From: Nilaparvata lugens | Taxonomy: Eukaryota; Arthropoda; Insecta; Hemiptera; Delphacidae | DNA: 64,000 nt | Assembly: GCF_014356525.2 (NCBI RefSeq) | Contig: NC_052517.1 | Span: 7,521,500 to 7,585,499 of the forward strand | Direction: 5' to 3' | Shown here: positions 30,798-41,526 of the stretch, one piece after another | Layout: each line of letters begins with the position of its first letter | How positions within the stretch are numbered: the first letter of the stretch is position 1 | Position numbers and translations under genes: made by a program | The notes under the pieces: model-generated | Told to the model about the DNA's origin: nothing | Databases searched by the model: none | Seen by the model: the letters and a program-made list of their open reading frames with translations, nothing else

Positions 30798-30943
30798 GGG
30801 CCGTTTGCACAGTGAGAGTTTAAACTAAATTTCATTTTAAACTGGATTTAATTCATATCAAGTCTCGTTCGTTATGATGTGATCCATTTCGAGTTTAAAC
30901 CACCAGCTGATTAAATTAAGAACTTTGACTGTGCAAACGGCCC
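30798..30943. mobile_element. PIF/Harbinger-type MITE family M7, copy a
   Basis: GGGCCGTTTGCACAGTGAGA at the left, ACTGTGCAAACGGCCC at the right, flanked by TAA on both sides (30,795-30,797; 30,944-30,946). A 3-bp TWA duplication fits PIF/Harbinger. 146 bp. Confidence 0.8.
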
Positions 30944-30946
30944 TAA

Positions 30947-31266
30947 AAGAGACACACAAAGTAAAGCGATGTGACATATTATGATTTTTCTCGTGATAGG
31001 AGTTACCTCAAAGACATACAAAGACAACTAATGGAACTTATTTCTTCTTGTACAAGAATGAAAAACGAACTCAGTAGAATAGACATACAAAGAAGACCGA
31101 TGGGACATAGTATTTCTCTTTTGAAATGAAAAGAAACCTCATATGAAACGTAGATACATATGATTCCTTTTGAAAAGAACAGGAAATCACTCCCATTTAC
31201 AAACGGATCCATTTGTCAAGTTTACTGAAGGAAAAACTTGTCTCATTCCTAGGCATGACTGGGGCC
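30947..31266. repeat. Degenerate repeat with AGACATACAAAGA units
   Basis: ACATACAAAG-type units recur about every 75-80 bp from 30,690 to 31,150, interrupted by M7a. No gene. Confidence 0.35.
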
Positions 31267-31683
31267 CATAGTGTGGTCCACGTTATAATGGCAGTGTTTG
31301 ATATTGCTATCCTTGTCTATCATTCAACAAAGCGGATAGCGCTATCTCTTTCTCGCTTTGCTCTGTTGCCAGATCATTAATGTAGGTAGATTAATAACTG
31401 ATTAACAAAATATTTCATGTTCATTATGAAAATTCATCATGGAATTGTTGAGAAATATAATTTCTTGCTTAATAGAATACTAGTAGTTCTGTGAACAGCA
31501 GACCTCGCGCTCAGTAAGTTACATTGACCTGTTGTTCTGTTTTCTCAAAAATTAATAAATTATATATCAATTCAAAAATGTCTAGAAAAAATCCTAAATA
31601 AACATAGAGCTTTCTGTCCTATCGTACTGTGACGTGTCGTCCCGGAATGTGAGTGTGAGCGCTGTTATCAGGTCTGGCTGCCG

Positions 31684-32618
31684 TCAGTTAGATTATAACT
31701 CTCTATATACTTAGTTCAATGATTTATCATCATATAAAGCCAAATTGGTCTAATCAGTTGTTATTGTTTATAGTGTAATGTCTAATCTAGCTTTCCCTAA
31801 TATTATCTTTCTATGTACTTGATTCAATCATAGAGAAACAATAGCGTAAGTAGATATCCCATGGTATAGGGATTTTATGTCGCAACTTTTACTGTTATCT
31901 CAAGCCGATTACTGTCGATTATTGTCAATTTTTACTGTTTTGTTGGGGTGAGAGTGTATGAACGGCACAATATGAGAGACTACCATCGTCACACAGCTGC
32001 ATGGGAAAGAACTACGTGGACTATCGGCTTTGGGATAACAGTAAAAGTTGCGACATAAACGCCCTATACCATGGCATATCTACTCACGCTATAGTTTCTC
32101 TATGATTCAATCAACATATTTGCAATCCATTGCTGAATTGGTCTAATCAGTTGTTATTGTTTATTGTGTAAATTCTAATCTAGCTTCCCCCAATGTTATC
32201 AATGTAACTGTTTCATATAAATATGGTATTAGAATCAATGTAAAGTAGTCTTAAGCAATATTCTGTATTATGTAGTTGTAGTGTACAGGCTCGGCCTGAA
32301 TAAAGTCTTTTTAAAAAACGCACAGTGTGTTCCTGCACCCTTAACTGTCGATACGCCAATCCAATCAACCCATCAGAGAACATTCTGTGTAGTGTTCGGT
32401 GTGTTGAAATTAACAAAATAAACTACCATAATGCTGTTTCCCTACAAACTCCATTTCTCACTTTTCATGATTTTAGAAATCAATTTCTTTTCAATAATAT
32501 TAGTTGCAATTTCGATCATAAGATTGAAAAGAAAAATGTAAAAAAAAAGGTTTTTTATCGATAACTTCAAACTCCAAACTAGAATCATGGCCTCAGCTTA
32601 TGGAAAGACGAAGTTAGT
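31684..32618. mobile_element. Unidentified insert in M2, possible LTR-like sequence
   Basis: Bounded by GTTAG on both sides (about 31,688 and 32,614). It contains a direct repeat of about 75 bp (TTGGTCTAATCAGTTGTTAT at 31,748 and 32,138) that brackets MITE M3b, and an AATAAAG signal followed by a run of A and GTGTTCCTGCACCC near 32,300-32,340, which would suit an LTR R/U5 region. No retroviral or gag/pol coding sequence is present. Identity is a guess. Confidence 0.3.
31830..32104. mobile_element. hAT-type MITE family M3, copy b
   Basis: Same 80-bp TIRs as 21,330-21,603. Perfect 8-bp target duplication ATTCAATC at 31,822-31,829 and 32,105-32,112. Confidence 0.9.
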
Positions 32619-33129
32619 GGACAACTGTCTACTAACATTGATGGAAAGATAATTTTCAAGATGTTCGATGTTTTTGAAAGGGTAGTATAATAGTCCCGTT
32701 TTATGATTGTCCTGATTTATGATGAATAATTCTAAAGTCTGATTTTTACGGTAATATAGGCGTTTGAAGGAGACTCCTTTTCTTTCTGTATTATCCTTAG
32801 AATGCAAAATTTCAAAAAACCGTATATATACGTCGACGCGAAATTCAAAAAGGAACATACCTGTCAAATTTAATGAAAACCTATTGCTGCGTTTCGCTAT
32901 AAATGCGGAACATAAGTATAAAAATAAATATGAACATAAAGAGAAATGCAAAACCGTCGACTTGAAACTTAGACCTCACTTCGCTCGGTCAATAATTTAT
33001 CATTTCAAACGAGAATGGACAGTTAACCTGTATCAGCTACCGTCTATAGAAGGCATTGACAAGACAAAGGATCGGCAAAGTTGTTCTCCTATCTTTCTCC
33101 ACTGCCGTTATAACGTGGACCTCTCTATA

Positions 33130-33345
33130 GGCGTCCCCCCATACCAAGACGTGTCATAAGGTTCATCCCTAAGATAGGGGGGTTTAAAACCTCCCAACAA
33201 CCCCCCTGCGAAGTGATAGATGAAAATGGTTTGTTGTGCGCAATCTCTAACCCTCCTACCCACCAAGGGGTGGACTCATCCTAAGGGAGTGTCAATGCTT
33301 GTGGCCACCCACTAGAGGAAATAAAATGTCTCCGTTTCTTGGGGA
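33130..33345. other. C/G-run-rich unassigned sequence
   Basis: Runs of C and G (GGCGTCCCCCC, GATAGGGGGG, ACAACCCCCC, CACCAAGGGG) unlike the AT-rich neighbours. No ORF or repeat family recognised. Confidence 0.35.
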
Positions 33346-33349
33346 TGTC

Positions 33350-34265
33350 GTTTATTTGTAATTTTCCGTATTCCTCAGTTCGTCTCTCTCTTTCTCTTCT
33401 CTGGCTTCTCATTTCTCTCTTTCAATTCCCCTTGTTCTTCTCTCATTTCTTCTCCCTCTCTCCTCCTTCTTATTCTTTTTTCAATGTCTCAGGATACTTG
33501 AGGATGTCTTCAAGTTACCTGTTGGTCCTTGTGTTCTCTTTTTTCTCTTCTCCTGTTCTTCTTCTTGGCTTACTCTTCTCTCTCCTTCTGCTCCTTCTTC
33601 GTCTTCATGTTTCTCTTCCTATTTCTCTCTCTTTTCCTTCTACCTCTCCTTCTCTTCTCTCTCCAATATTATTCTTCCAATATCTCATGATACTTGAGGT
33701 TGTCTTTAAATTGCCTGTTGGTCCTTGTGTTCGCTTCTATTGTTCTTCTTCTTGACTTACTCTTCTCTCTCCTTCTGCTCCTTCTTCGTCTTCATGTTTC
33801 TCTTCTTATTTTTCTCTCTTTTCATTCTTCATCCCCCTTTCTTCTCCTTCCAATTATTCTCCCAATATCTCATTATACTTGAGGTTTTCTTCAAGTTACC
33901 TGCTGGTGCTTGTGCTATTTTCTTTCCCTTTTCTCGTTATTTTCCTTCGCTTGCTCTTCTCTCTTGTTCTCCTTCTTCTTCTTCTTGGCCTGCTGTTCTC
34001 TTTTCTTCTTCTTCTTCTTCTTCTTCTTCTTCTTCTTCTTCTTGGCTTGCACTTTCCTTTTCTTCATAGTCTTCTTATTCGCTAACTCTTATCTCTTCTT
34101 CTCACCCTTATTCTTTGCTTGCTCTTCTCTAATCCTCTTCTTTGTCTTCTTCCTCATCTTCTCCTTTATCACTTCGTCTTCAAGTTCTGACTCTGTTCAT
34201 TCTTCTCATTTCTCCTTCCACCTGTTTCCCTTCTTCTTCTTCTCACCTCTCCTTCTATTCTTTTA
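33350..34265. repeat. 900-bp polypyrimidine tract with (TTC)n core
   Basis: CT/TTC-rich on the plus strand throughout, with a pure (TTC)n at about 34,003-34,042 and three diverged 180-200 bp units sharing CAATATCTCATNATACTTGAGG. All Leu/Phe/Ser-rich ORFs here are compositional. Confidence 0.85.
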
Positions 34266-34496
34266 AAGATGAATTTCAATTATCCACTGCATAATGCTGT
34301 ATATTACTGAAATTTGATAACCCTGATCTACTTTCAGCCTACTTCATTTTATTAATCAATTATTTGATCTTATCTACCTATATAATTATTTTACTCTATC
34401 AATTTTCTGTTTTTTTTCTCTTCAATATTCATATTGATTAAAACTTTTACAATATTCCATTAATAAATAAATCCTTAGTTTAAATAACGAAATTAA

Positions 34497-34793
34497 CGTT
34501 TTGGTAGAGAGTTAGTGGGGAGGATATTTTTAATATTCTTCCCAAAGAATGGACATTGATATGTCCAAAGCTCCGCCAATTTATGTAGATGCATAACAAT
34601 ATGATTATTATCTATAGTTATTATATTACAAATTGCTTTTTCATATCATTACAGTTCAATAGTTATTTTCCTAGTCTATATTATGTAAATTCATCTATAA
34701 TTTTGCTGTATTGTAAGCTATTGTATATAAGTGTATAGGCCAGTATATAGTGTAATCTACATAAATAAAGTACTCAATCAATCAATCAATCTA
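34497..34793 (+). mobile_element. R1 short retroposon, copy e
   Basis: Full-length R1 in plus orientation: TTGGTAGAGAGTTAGTGGGG to AATAAAGTACTC then (AATC)n. Confidence 0.75.
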
Positions 34794-34854
34794 TTCCATC
34801 CAAATTCATATTATTTTTTTTTCTTTCCTCTCTCATTCTTCCTCTCTCCCGGTC

Positions 34855-35119
34855 GTGTGTTGATGGTAAGGATATAATTTTATATCTTTCTTGGAGAATC
34901 GACAATAATAATTGTTGAAACACGGCTGATTTATGTAGTTACATCACAATATTATATTATCGTTATTCCAATTGCATTCAATTCTCATTCCGATTAATAC
35001 TTCTCCATACTTTGTGAAATTTGTTAAATAATTATCAATACTATCATCCAATGTACATTGGTGTATAAGCCAGTAAATATTGTAACCTACATGAATAAAG
35101 AGCTCTAATCTAATCTAAT
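34855..35119 (+). mobile_element. R2 short retroposon, copy a
   Basis: CGGTCGTGTGTTGATGGTAA at the start; the end GTGTATAAGCCAGTAAATAT ... AATAAAG resembles the R1 3' end but is followed by a (TCTAA)n tail. Other copies at 53,281 and 40,206. Shared 3' end with R1 suggests mobilisation by related LINEs. Confidence 0.65.
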
Positions 35120-35363
35120 CTTTTCCATTCAAATTCAAAAATTTCCTCTCCCAGTCCCATCTTCTCATTAGAAGATAATTAGTCTTTAATATAATTAAAG
35201 ACTAATAAATAAATAATTAATAAAATAAATAATTAGATAATTAGTCGATAATTAATCTTCTCATTAGAAGTTCTTCTCATTCCAAGATAATTTCAAGCAA
35301 TGTTCTTCCCACATTTTATGTGATCCTATTACTTCTATAATAATTCCCTGTTTCTAATTTCAG
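35120..35363. other. AT-rich, short local repeats
   Basis: Local duplications of TTAGAAGATAATTAGTC / AATAAATAATT. Nothing else. Confidence 0.4.
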
Positions 35364-35441
35364 ATTCTACAGCCTTTGCCACTTTTAATAGCTCTTCTTT
35401 GGCTATGGAATGCATTTTATGGGAACTACATACGAAAATAA
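35364..35441 (+). CDS. Possible terminal exon, hydrophobic C-terminus, speculative
   Basis: A splice-acceptor-like CCCTGTTTCTAATTTCAG (35,346-35,363) is followed by 25 open codons and a TAA. The reading ILQPLPLLIALLWLWNAF is strongly hydrophobic with a polar tail (YGNYIRK), as at the end of a membrane protein. The region is not a recognised repeat. The length makes chance likely; no partner exon was found and the frame of the upstream exon is unknown. Confidence 0.15.
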   Translation: MLQPLPLLIALLWLWNAFYGNYIRK

Positions 35442-35639
35442 ACTTCAGAAACCTGTTTGTCCATCAACTGCATGAGAATATTATACTCTCTGTTATTCAG
35501 GATATATTACGAAGCCATTTTTAACGAACAGTTCGAAATTTGTTATGAAATTTTTCATATAATCTTCCATTTTCAGGTGAAAGAATTGAATTGAATTGAA
35601 TAGCTGCCAGAGAATTTCAAGAAACATGAAAAAAAACGA

Positions 35640-36240
35640 AATGAATTCTAGTAGAGAGAGAGTTCAGAGAAACTTTCAATAGGTGAAGTGAGGAAGATAA
35701 AAAAAAAGAGAAAGAGAAAGTGTGAGAGAGAAAAAGAGTGTATGAGAGAGCTCATGAACTAATTGAGAAATTTGAGAATGCTAACATTGAGAGAGAGAGA
35801 GAGAGAGAGAAAGAGAAAGAGAGAGAGGGAAGTGAGAGAGAGAGAGAGAGAAATCAGAGATAGAGTATAGTGATAGAGTAAGAGTGAGTGAGACCTGACA
35901 ATCACTTCATAGAAACATGTATGAGAGAGAAGAGAGGTTTGAAGAGAGATTTCACAAGAGAGAAAGAGAATCATAGATACAAATAGTGACACATTTTGGG
36001 TAAGGTAGGTAGAGAAGAAAAAAGAGATTGCAAGAGAAAAGAAACAGCAATTTGAAGAGAAAATTGCAAAAGGTGAGTAACAGATAGGAATCTTACAAGA
36101 GAGATGAAGGGTTGAGAGAGTATATAAAAGAGAGAAAGAGAAGAAGAAAAAGAAGAAGCGAAAGAGAGTGAGAGAAAGGAAGTATTGTGTGAGTACTGTA
36201 GCAGTGGTAAGACTTGTATAAAAGGGTGAATACAATTTGA
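35640..36240. repeat. GA-rich polypurine tract
   Basis: GAGAGA-type purines over about 550 bp with pure (GA)n around 35,790-35,850. Minus-strand Ser/Leu-rich ORF is compositional. Confidence 0.8.
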
Positions 36241-36309
36241 ATATTAATTACATGCAAATTCTATCCTTGAATGCTTGAAAAATGCTACAATTCTCTCAAC
36301 TTGGAGGTC

Positions 36310-36425
36310 AACAAATCCTACACTTCCTTCCATTCTCCCTTCTCTTCTTCTTCTATTTCTTCTTCTCCTTCTATTTTTTTTTTCTTCTTCTTCTTCTTCT
36401 TCTTCTTCTTCTTCTTCTTCTTCTA
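36310..36425. repeat. (TTC)n microsatellite
   Basis: TTC-rich from 36,310, pure (TTC)n about 36,378-36,423. Confidence 0.9.
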
Positions 36426-36536
36426 TGTCACTTTTTATTGAACCGTCTCAAACATTAATCGAATCCTCCAATTCATGAACACTTAATACAAATGCAGAGT
36501 ATTTTCTGTACTTTCCTCTTTTGAAATGGCATGAGA

Positions 36537-36592
36537 AAATTCTTTATTAGGCGGAGTAAGGACTTTTGAATCCTCTCTATCACTCAACCTCG
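36537..36592 (-). repeat. R3 tail fragment
   Basis: TCTTTATTAGGCGGAGTAAG ... CCTCTCTATCACTCAACCTC, minus sense R3 end. Confidence 0.45.
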
Positions 36593-36606
36593 AAATATTT
36601 TTCTTA

Positions 36607-37538
36607 GGGCCGTTTGCACAGTGTAAGTTTTATCTCTGTATTGAGTTTAAACTCTGGGAAAGTTTAAACCTCCAAAGCAGGAGGTTTAAACCAAATAATT
36701 TGGATTAACTTGACATCTGTAAAGATTTGATGGGGAAACAGCAGATAGTAGATTATTTTCCAACGGTTGTTTTTAATGCTTTTGTAGACAATAATATTAT
36801 TATTAATTTAGGTTATGGTGAATCATTATTTGAATGTAAAAATAATTGTAATGGAGGAATTGATAGAAGTTTTTAATACGATTGATTAAGATGACTGCGA
36901 AAAAAATTTGAAACTGATAAAAATTGGGCAAAAAACAAATAATTCAAATTTCTGGGATAGAGCATTTTTTAACGGTTTTGCTTGAGTACAGCAACTGCCA
37001 ATTTAGTATTTTGATTGAATAAACCACTATATAGGAGTAAGACAATTTTTAACAGTGGTCTTTGATTAGAAAACATGTTTTTAATAACACATAGTTGAGA
37101 TATATTTCTTTCAAGATAATTCTTATAAACAAGGAAGACCGTAGTAGATTCAAGCTTAACAAAATAACTTCTACATTCTTATCTTACATTCTAAAATATA
37201 TTTTCAATATAAGTTTTTAAAGAATTTCTTGATCGCTTTTCACTTTTATAACCGTACAGCCTACAGCTCTGTGGATTTTTAACAAGAAAATACTAAAATA
37301 GTAGCTACATAACCTCAATTTATTGATGGTTTGTAAACAAATAAAACATTTCCTGTAAAAATCAGCCTTCCTGATATTATAAACGATGACATTCTATTAC
37401 CAACTTAACGCTAAACTAGTTTAACTTAAACTGGATTAGTAAATGCACTGAGAAAACCGATTCAAGTTTAAACTTTCAGATTAACTCAAACTCGATTAAC
37501 TTAATCGAGTTTAGCAATCTATACTGTGCAAACGGCCC
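36607..37538. mobile_element. PIF/Harbinger-type family M7, long copy b
   Basis: Same termini as M7a: GGGCCGTTTGCACAGTGTAA ... ATACTGTGCAAACGGCCC, flanked by TTA (36,604-36,606 and 37,539-37,541). At 932 bp it is more than six times longer than copy a, and subterminal regions contain many TTTAAAC/GTTTAAAC repeats in both orientations. No transposase ORF was found, so it is a larger non-autonomous derivative. Confidence 0.8.
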
Positions 37539-37541
37539 TTA

Positions 37542-38495
37542 GAATATCATTAGACCTTTTTCTAGTCTTCTACTTCTTTCCGGTCCTCATCTTTTTCTTT
37601 CCTCTTCTTCTTCTTCTTCTTTTTCTTCTTCTTCTAAATAATAAAAATAGTTTTTTAATACCTTTGTTTCTTAAATTCCAAAGATTCCATTCACTTCAGT
37701 CTCTTTTTATTGGAAACTTCTCAACTTTTTCAAGTCACGACGCATTGTTTCAAAAATGCATGAATTAAACAGAGTAGTTATGAAGTAGCCTACTGAACCA
37801 CCAATATTCAAGTCACAAAACTGATTTATCGATGGAATTAAATAGAGAATGCATCTATTCAAATGCTAATTAATATATATAATTATTATTGAACGAAAAT
37901 CCTAAATAAATGCTGCAAATCACCCAGAAGACCTCTGCTACTGCAGACATTGACAACAGGGCTAATAGCTAGATGGAAATTCGATGAGAACTACTATCCA
38001 AAAATTATATACTAATTTATCATCTCTATTAAATTCAACCAGGATTAAACTATGGTTGTTAAGTACCAATCGTCTTCATTGACGTCAATCACATTATTTT
38101 TAATTCAATGATAGTACGTACAATCAGGCCTGAAAATGAGCATACTATTCGAATTATCATACAGTATCATAGTTACTATAAATTGATAAAATACTATGGT
38201 ACTCACCTATTATAGTACATAACCTCTAACAACACCAATTCAAGTTAAAGTCCGTCTCAAGAAGGCATTTCAATAAATTCAGAGCTCAGTTCCAAAAAAA
38301 TGAATGTGGTGCGAAATGAATTAAATTGTTCAGATTGGAAATCGTATCTATCACACAATAAAAATGAAAAAAAAAACTAGATATTTCGAACTTTGAGATA
38401 TATTATTGTCTTGAATGTACCTAGATCTGTATGAATGAATGAGATTTTATTGTAAAATTTTATTTTAAAGAGTAACTTGTTCTTCTAATGAGCGA
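37542..38495. other. TTC stretch then unassigned sequence
   Basis: (TTC)n at about 37,602-37,635. Around 37,840-37,990 a segment (TCAAATGCTAATTAAT, and CTGCTACTGCAGACATTGAC) is also found, partly inverted, at 54,190-54,300. No gene recognised. Confidence 0.4.
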
Positions 38496-39124
38496 TAGTG
38501 AGGTCCACGTTATAATGGCAGTATTTGATTAAAATTGTATACATTAAAGTCATCTATCATCTACAAAGTGAATAGCGCCATCCTTTTCTAGCTCTGCAAC
38601 GTTGCTAGATAATCTTTTAACAATGGAAAGTATAACCATAGAGAAACAATAGCGTGAGTAGATATCCCATGGTATAGGGAATCTATGTCGCAACTTTTTA
38701 CTGTTATCTCAAGCCGATTATTGTCAATTTTTACTGTTTTGTTGGGGTGATAGTGAATGAACGGCACAATTTTGAGAGACTACCAGCGTCACACAGCAGC
38801 ATAGGAAAGAACTATGTGAACTATCGGCTTGGGATAACAGTAAAAGTTGCGACATAAACGCCCTATACCATGGGATATCTACTTATGCTATCGTTTCTCT
38901 ATGGTATAACCAATTAACAAAATATTCAATCTCAAAATTTATCAATAAATCATATATTTTCTTAACGAATATAATAGAATATTGATTATGTCAAACAAGA
39001 ATAAACAATTGATATCACATCAGATATACCAGTATCAGCTATAGAAGGCAGTAGCAAGGCAGAGGATCGGCAACGATGTTCTCCTATCTTTCTCCACTGC
39101 CATTATAAAGTGGACCTTACTATA
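38496..39124. mobile_element. MITE M1, copy c, split by M3c
   Basis: Left end ATAGTGAGGTCCACGTTATA, right end TATAAAGTGGACCTTACTATA (last 20 bases within the TIR). M3c sits inside at 38,638-38,903. Confidence 0.75.
38638..38903. mobile_element. hAT-type MITE family M3, copy c
   Basis: Same TIRs as the other M3 copies; perfect 8-bp duplication GTATAACC at 38,630-38,637 and 38,904-38,911. Confidence 0.9.
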
Positions 39125-39359
39125 CTGACTTTATTTGTAGGGGATGCTCACAGTTGGAAGTCTCACTATAGAACAATAAACTCAGAATAACTGATGTTTT
39201 CAAAGATTGGAGAAGAACACACAATATATAGAAAAATTAATCAAATTCTATTCTATGATCTGATAAACTGAAAAAAATCGAAGTTTTGTGTTGATTTCAC
39301 TGTGGGTCAATTACCTCAAAAACAAGTAAAATCTTTGGATTAAAAACTGATCTCAAACT

Positions 39360-39795
39360 TACTGATTAAAAACTTATAAACTGATTTCAAATTGAGAGAA
39401 AACAACTGGAAATAATCCAGATAAATAAATTGATGATATAAGAATAATTGAGAATAAGCACCAAAAAACACTTAGAAATGAGCTTGTAACTCTCAAAAAC
39501 CTTCTTGAATCTATGGATTCCGATACTGAGTTTAATTTGAGAGAAAACAACTGAAAATAATTCAGATAAATGAACTGATTATATAAGAATAATTGAGAAT
39601 ACACACACAAAAAACACCTGAAAAAAATCTTGTAACACTCAAAAACCAAATTGAAACTTCGGATTCTAATACTGATTCCAAATTGGGAGAAAAAACTAAA
39701 AATAATCTAGAGAAATAAACTGATTATATAATAATTATTGAGAATACACACTTAAAACATCAGAAAAACACTGAGAAATAAGCTTAAAACACAAC
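39360..39795. repeat. 145-bp tandem repeat, three units
   Basis: TTGAGAGAAAACAACTG at 39,392 recurs at 39,537 and, diverged, at 39,683 (period 145-146 bp), with GAGAATACACAC and ACTCTCAAAAACC blocks in step. The 39,125-39,359 and 39,796-40,080 stretches have nothing recognised, the latter ending in a G-rich segment. Confidence 0.75.
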
Positions 39796-40084
39796 ACAGC
39801 TTTCGACGTTAAGTTACTCTATGTTATGATTGCTTGGAAAATATTGTTGTGGTTATTCCAGGTTTAGGGGGGCTTATGGGTAAGAAATCGCTGGCCTTAT
39901 GGGGGTTAGGGCGAGAAATGTTGTGGGGGGTTGATGACGGGAGGGTTGGGGAGTTAACTGTAGTGGGGGGTCGAGGGTTGAAAATGAGAGGGGGTGAATA
40001 TTATTAGGGGTGAGAGTACTTCAGAGTTATTATAGGTGGGAGAGGCTGGTGGCAGTAGCACGTACCACATAACCTCAAAATTCA

Positions 40085-40205
40085 AGGTTGAATGACCATT
40101 TCTCGTGAAAAGAGAGAAAGAGAGAGTGAGAGAAACACAGAGAGAAAGACAGAGAGAGAAGAGGGAAAGAGAGGGAAAAAGTGTGAGAAGGAGTGAGAGT
40201 GAGAC
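40085..40205. repeat. GA-rich tract
   Basis: GAGAGAAA purine repeat; ORF on the other strand is compositional. Confidence 0.75.
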
Positions 40206-40620
40206 TGACAATAGATTAGATTTCTTTATTTATGTATGTTACAATATTTACTGGCTTATACACTAATTTACATTAAATGATGATAATGCTAGTTCAATTC
40301 TTTATTGCCAGAATTTAACAATGCAACAAATCAAGGTTAATAGATCAACACTACTTACATGAGAATAAAATAAAATTGACTACCGAGAACTAAAAACTAA
40401 ACACTTTTCAGGCAACACCAGCAAAAAGAATAGTCTTTGACCGCAAAGAATTCTACAAAAGAGAAATAATTAATCAATGAGAATAAAGATTGAATGTAAT
40501 TGAAATAACGATAGTATAATAATGTGATTAAACTTCATAAATCGGCGGTGTTTAAACAAATAATTGTCGATTCTTTTAGAAGGATATAAAATAATATCCT
40601 TCCCATCAACACACGACCGA
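40206..40620 (-). mobile_element. R2 short retroposon, copy c, with nested insert
   Basis: R2 in minus orientation (tail at plus-left, CCATCAACACACGACCG at plus-right). Compared with 53,281-53,549, about 155 bp is inserted (about 40,299-40,450), bounded by AATTCT, and on the minus strand ending GGCAATAAAGAATT, so it looks like a second small retroposon. Confidence 0.6.
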
Positions 40621-40920
40621 GAGAGAGAGAGAGAGGAAGAGAGAAAAATTTAGAGAAAAAGAGAGAGGGAATGAGAGGGAGTGAGACTGACAATGGAAGA
40701 GAGAGATAGAGAGAAAGAGAGAGAGAAATATAGAGAGAGCGAGATTGAGAGGGAGAGAGAGAGAGAGAGAATGAGTGTTGAGAGAGGGAGAGGGAGTGAA
40801 AGAGGGAGGGAAAGAGGGGGCGAAATTGAGTGAAGGAGTGAGAGTGAGACTGACAATGGATGAGAGAGAGAGAGAGTGAGAGGGGGTGAGAGAAGGTGGA
40901 AAAGAAAGAGTGCATGTGTG
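40621..40920. repeat. GA-rich polypurine tract
   Basis: (GA)n with GGGAG interruptions over 300 bp. Ser/Leu-rich ORFs on the minus strand are compositional. Confidence 0.8.
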
Positions 40921-41193
40921 ATAAGATCTAATTTGTTGATCAGATTAAACTCTTTAGTGATGTAGGCTATTCGTTCAGATTATAATTTCTAGTTTACATT
41001 TTTTGAGGTCAGATTACCTATGAGGTCACCTTATCTATCATTTACAACGATATAAATATAGTAATAATGAAAAAATAAAATTTGTATAGCATTTTGTTGG
41101 TTAATGATCCCTAAGAATAGAACAAGAGGTAGAGAAGATTTGAAAAAGTGAGATTATACAAAGAATACAAAAAAAAAACTAAAATATTAAGTT
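40921..41193. other. No recognisable feature
   Basis: AT-rich, nothing supported. Confidence 0.45.
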
Positions 41194-41336
41194 CCAGTTG
41201 CACAAAAGCCGGTTAAATATCAACCGTGATTTCACAAGGACCAATCAGAGAAAACCTTTTTTTATAAGACGGCTTCTCTTATTGGTTCTCGTGGAATTAA
41301 TCACGATTAAAATTTAACCAGCTTTTGTGAAACCGT
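41194..41336. mobile_element. MITE family M5, copy b
   Basis: CCAGTTGCACAAAAGCCGGT left, ACCAGCTTTTGTGAAACCG right, plus the central CCAATCAGAGAA / TTCTCTTATTGG pair, as in 22,050-22,201. Confidence 0.75.
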
Positions 41337-41344
41337 CACTAAAT

Positions 41345-41526
41345 CTGCGTTTACACCACAGTTTTTAACAAAATGTTGATAACTTAATCCTTATAGATTC
41401 TATCAGATTGAACGGAACTTGACAAACACATATGTTCATCATGTGTATGATAAGTTATGTTCAATCTAATAGAATCTATAAAGATTAAGTTATTAACATT
41501 TTGTTAATAACTTTGGTGTAAACGCA
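41345..41526. mobile_element. MITE family M4, copy b
   Basis: CTGCGTTTACACCACAG to GGTGTAAACGCAG, with the long AACAAAATGTTGATAACTTA inverted repeat. It starts only 8 bp after M5b, so two MITEs are adjacent. Confidence 0.75.

Larger units (their letters stand above)
31489..32994. mobile_element. M2 element, copy d, with a 920-bp insert
   Basis: Starts CTAGTAGTTCTGTGAACAG, ends GACCTCACTTCGCTCGGTC. Compared with the 62 kb copy, the sequence is continuous up to GGTCTGGCTGC (31,682) and resumes at CAACTGTCTACTAAC (about 32,620). Confidence 0.6.
31269..33129. mobile_element. MITE M1, copy b, split by nested insertions
   Basis: Left M1 part 31,269-31,488 (TAGTGTGGTCCACGTTATAA ...), right part about 32,995-33,129 (... 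TAACGTGGACCTCTCTATA). Between them lies M2 (31,489-32,994), itself carrying a further insert of about 920 bp that includes MITE M3b. The uninterrupted M1 at 20,592 shows the original continuity. Confidence 0.75.

Noticed and set aside
33339..34266. Several Leu/Phe/Ser-rich ORFs of 60-138 codons
   Set aside because: They are translations of CT/TTC simple sequence in different frames; no domain and no start context. The same applies to ORFs at 8,528-9,481, 22,749-23,350, 35,759-36,235, 40,535-40,915, 45,229-45,543, 49,240-49,617, 50,014-50,265, 53,862-54,162 and 63,532-63,966.
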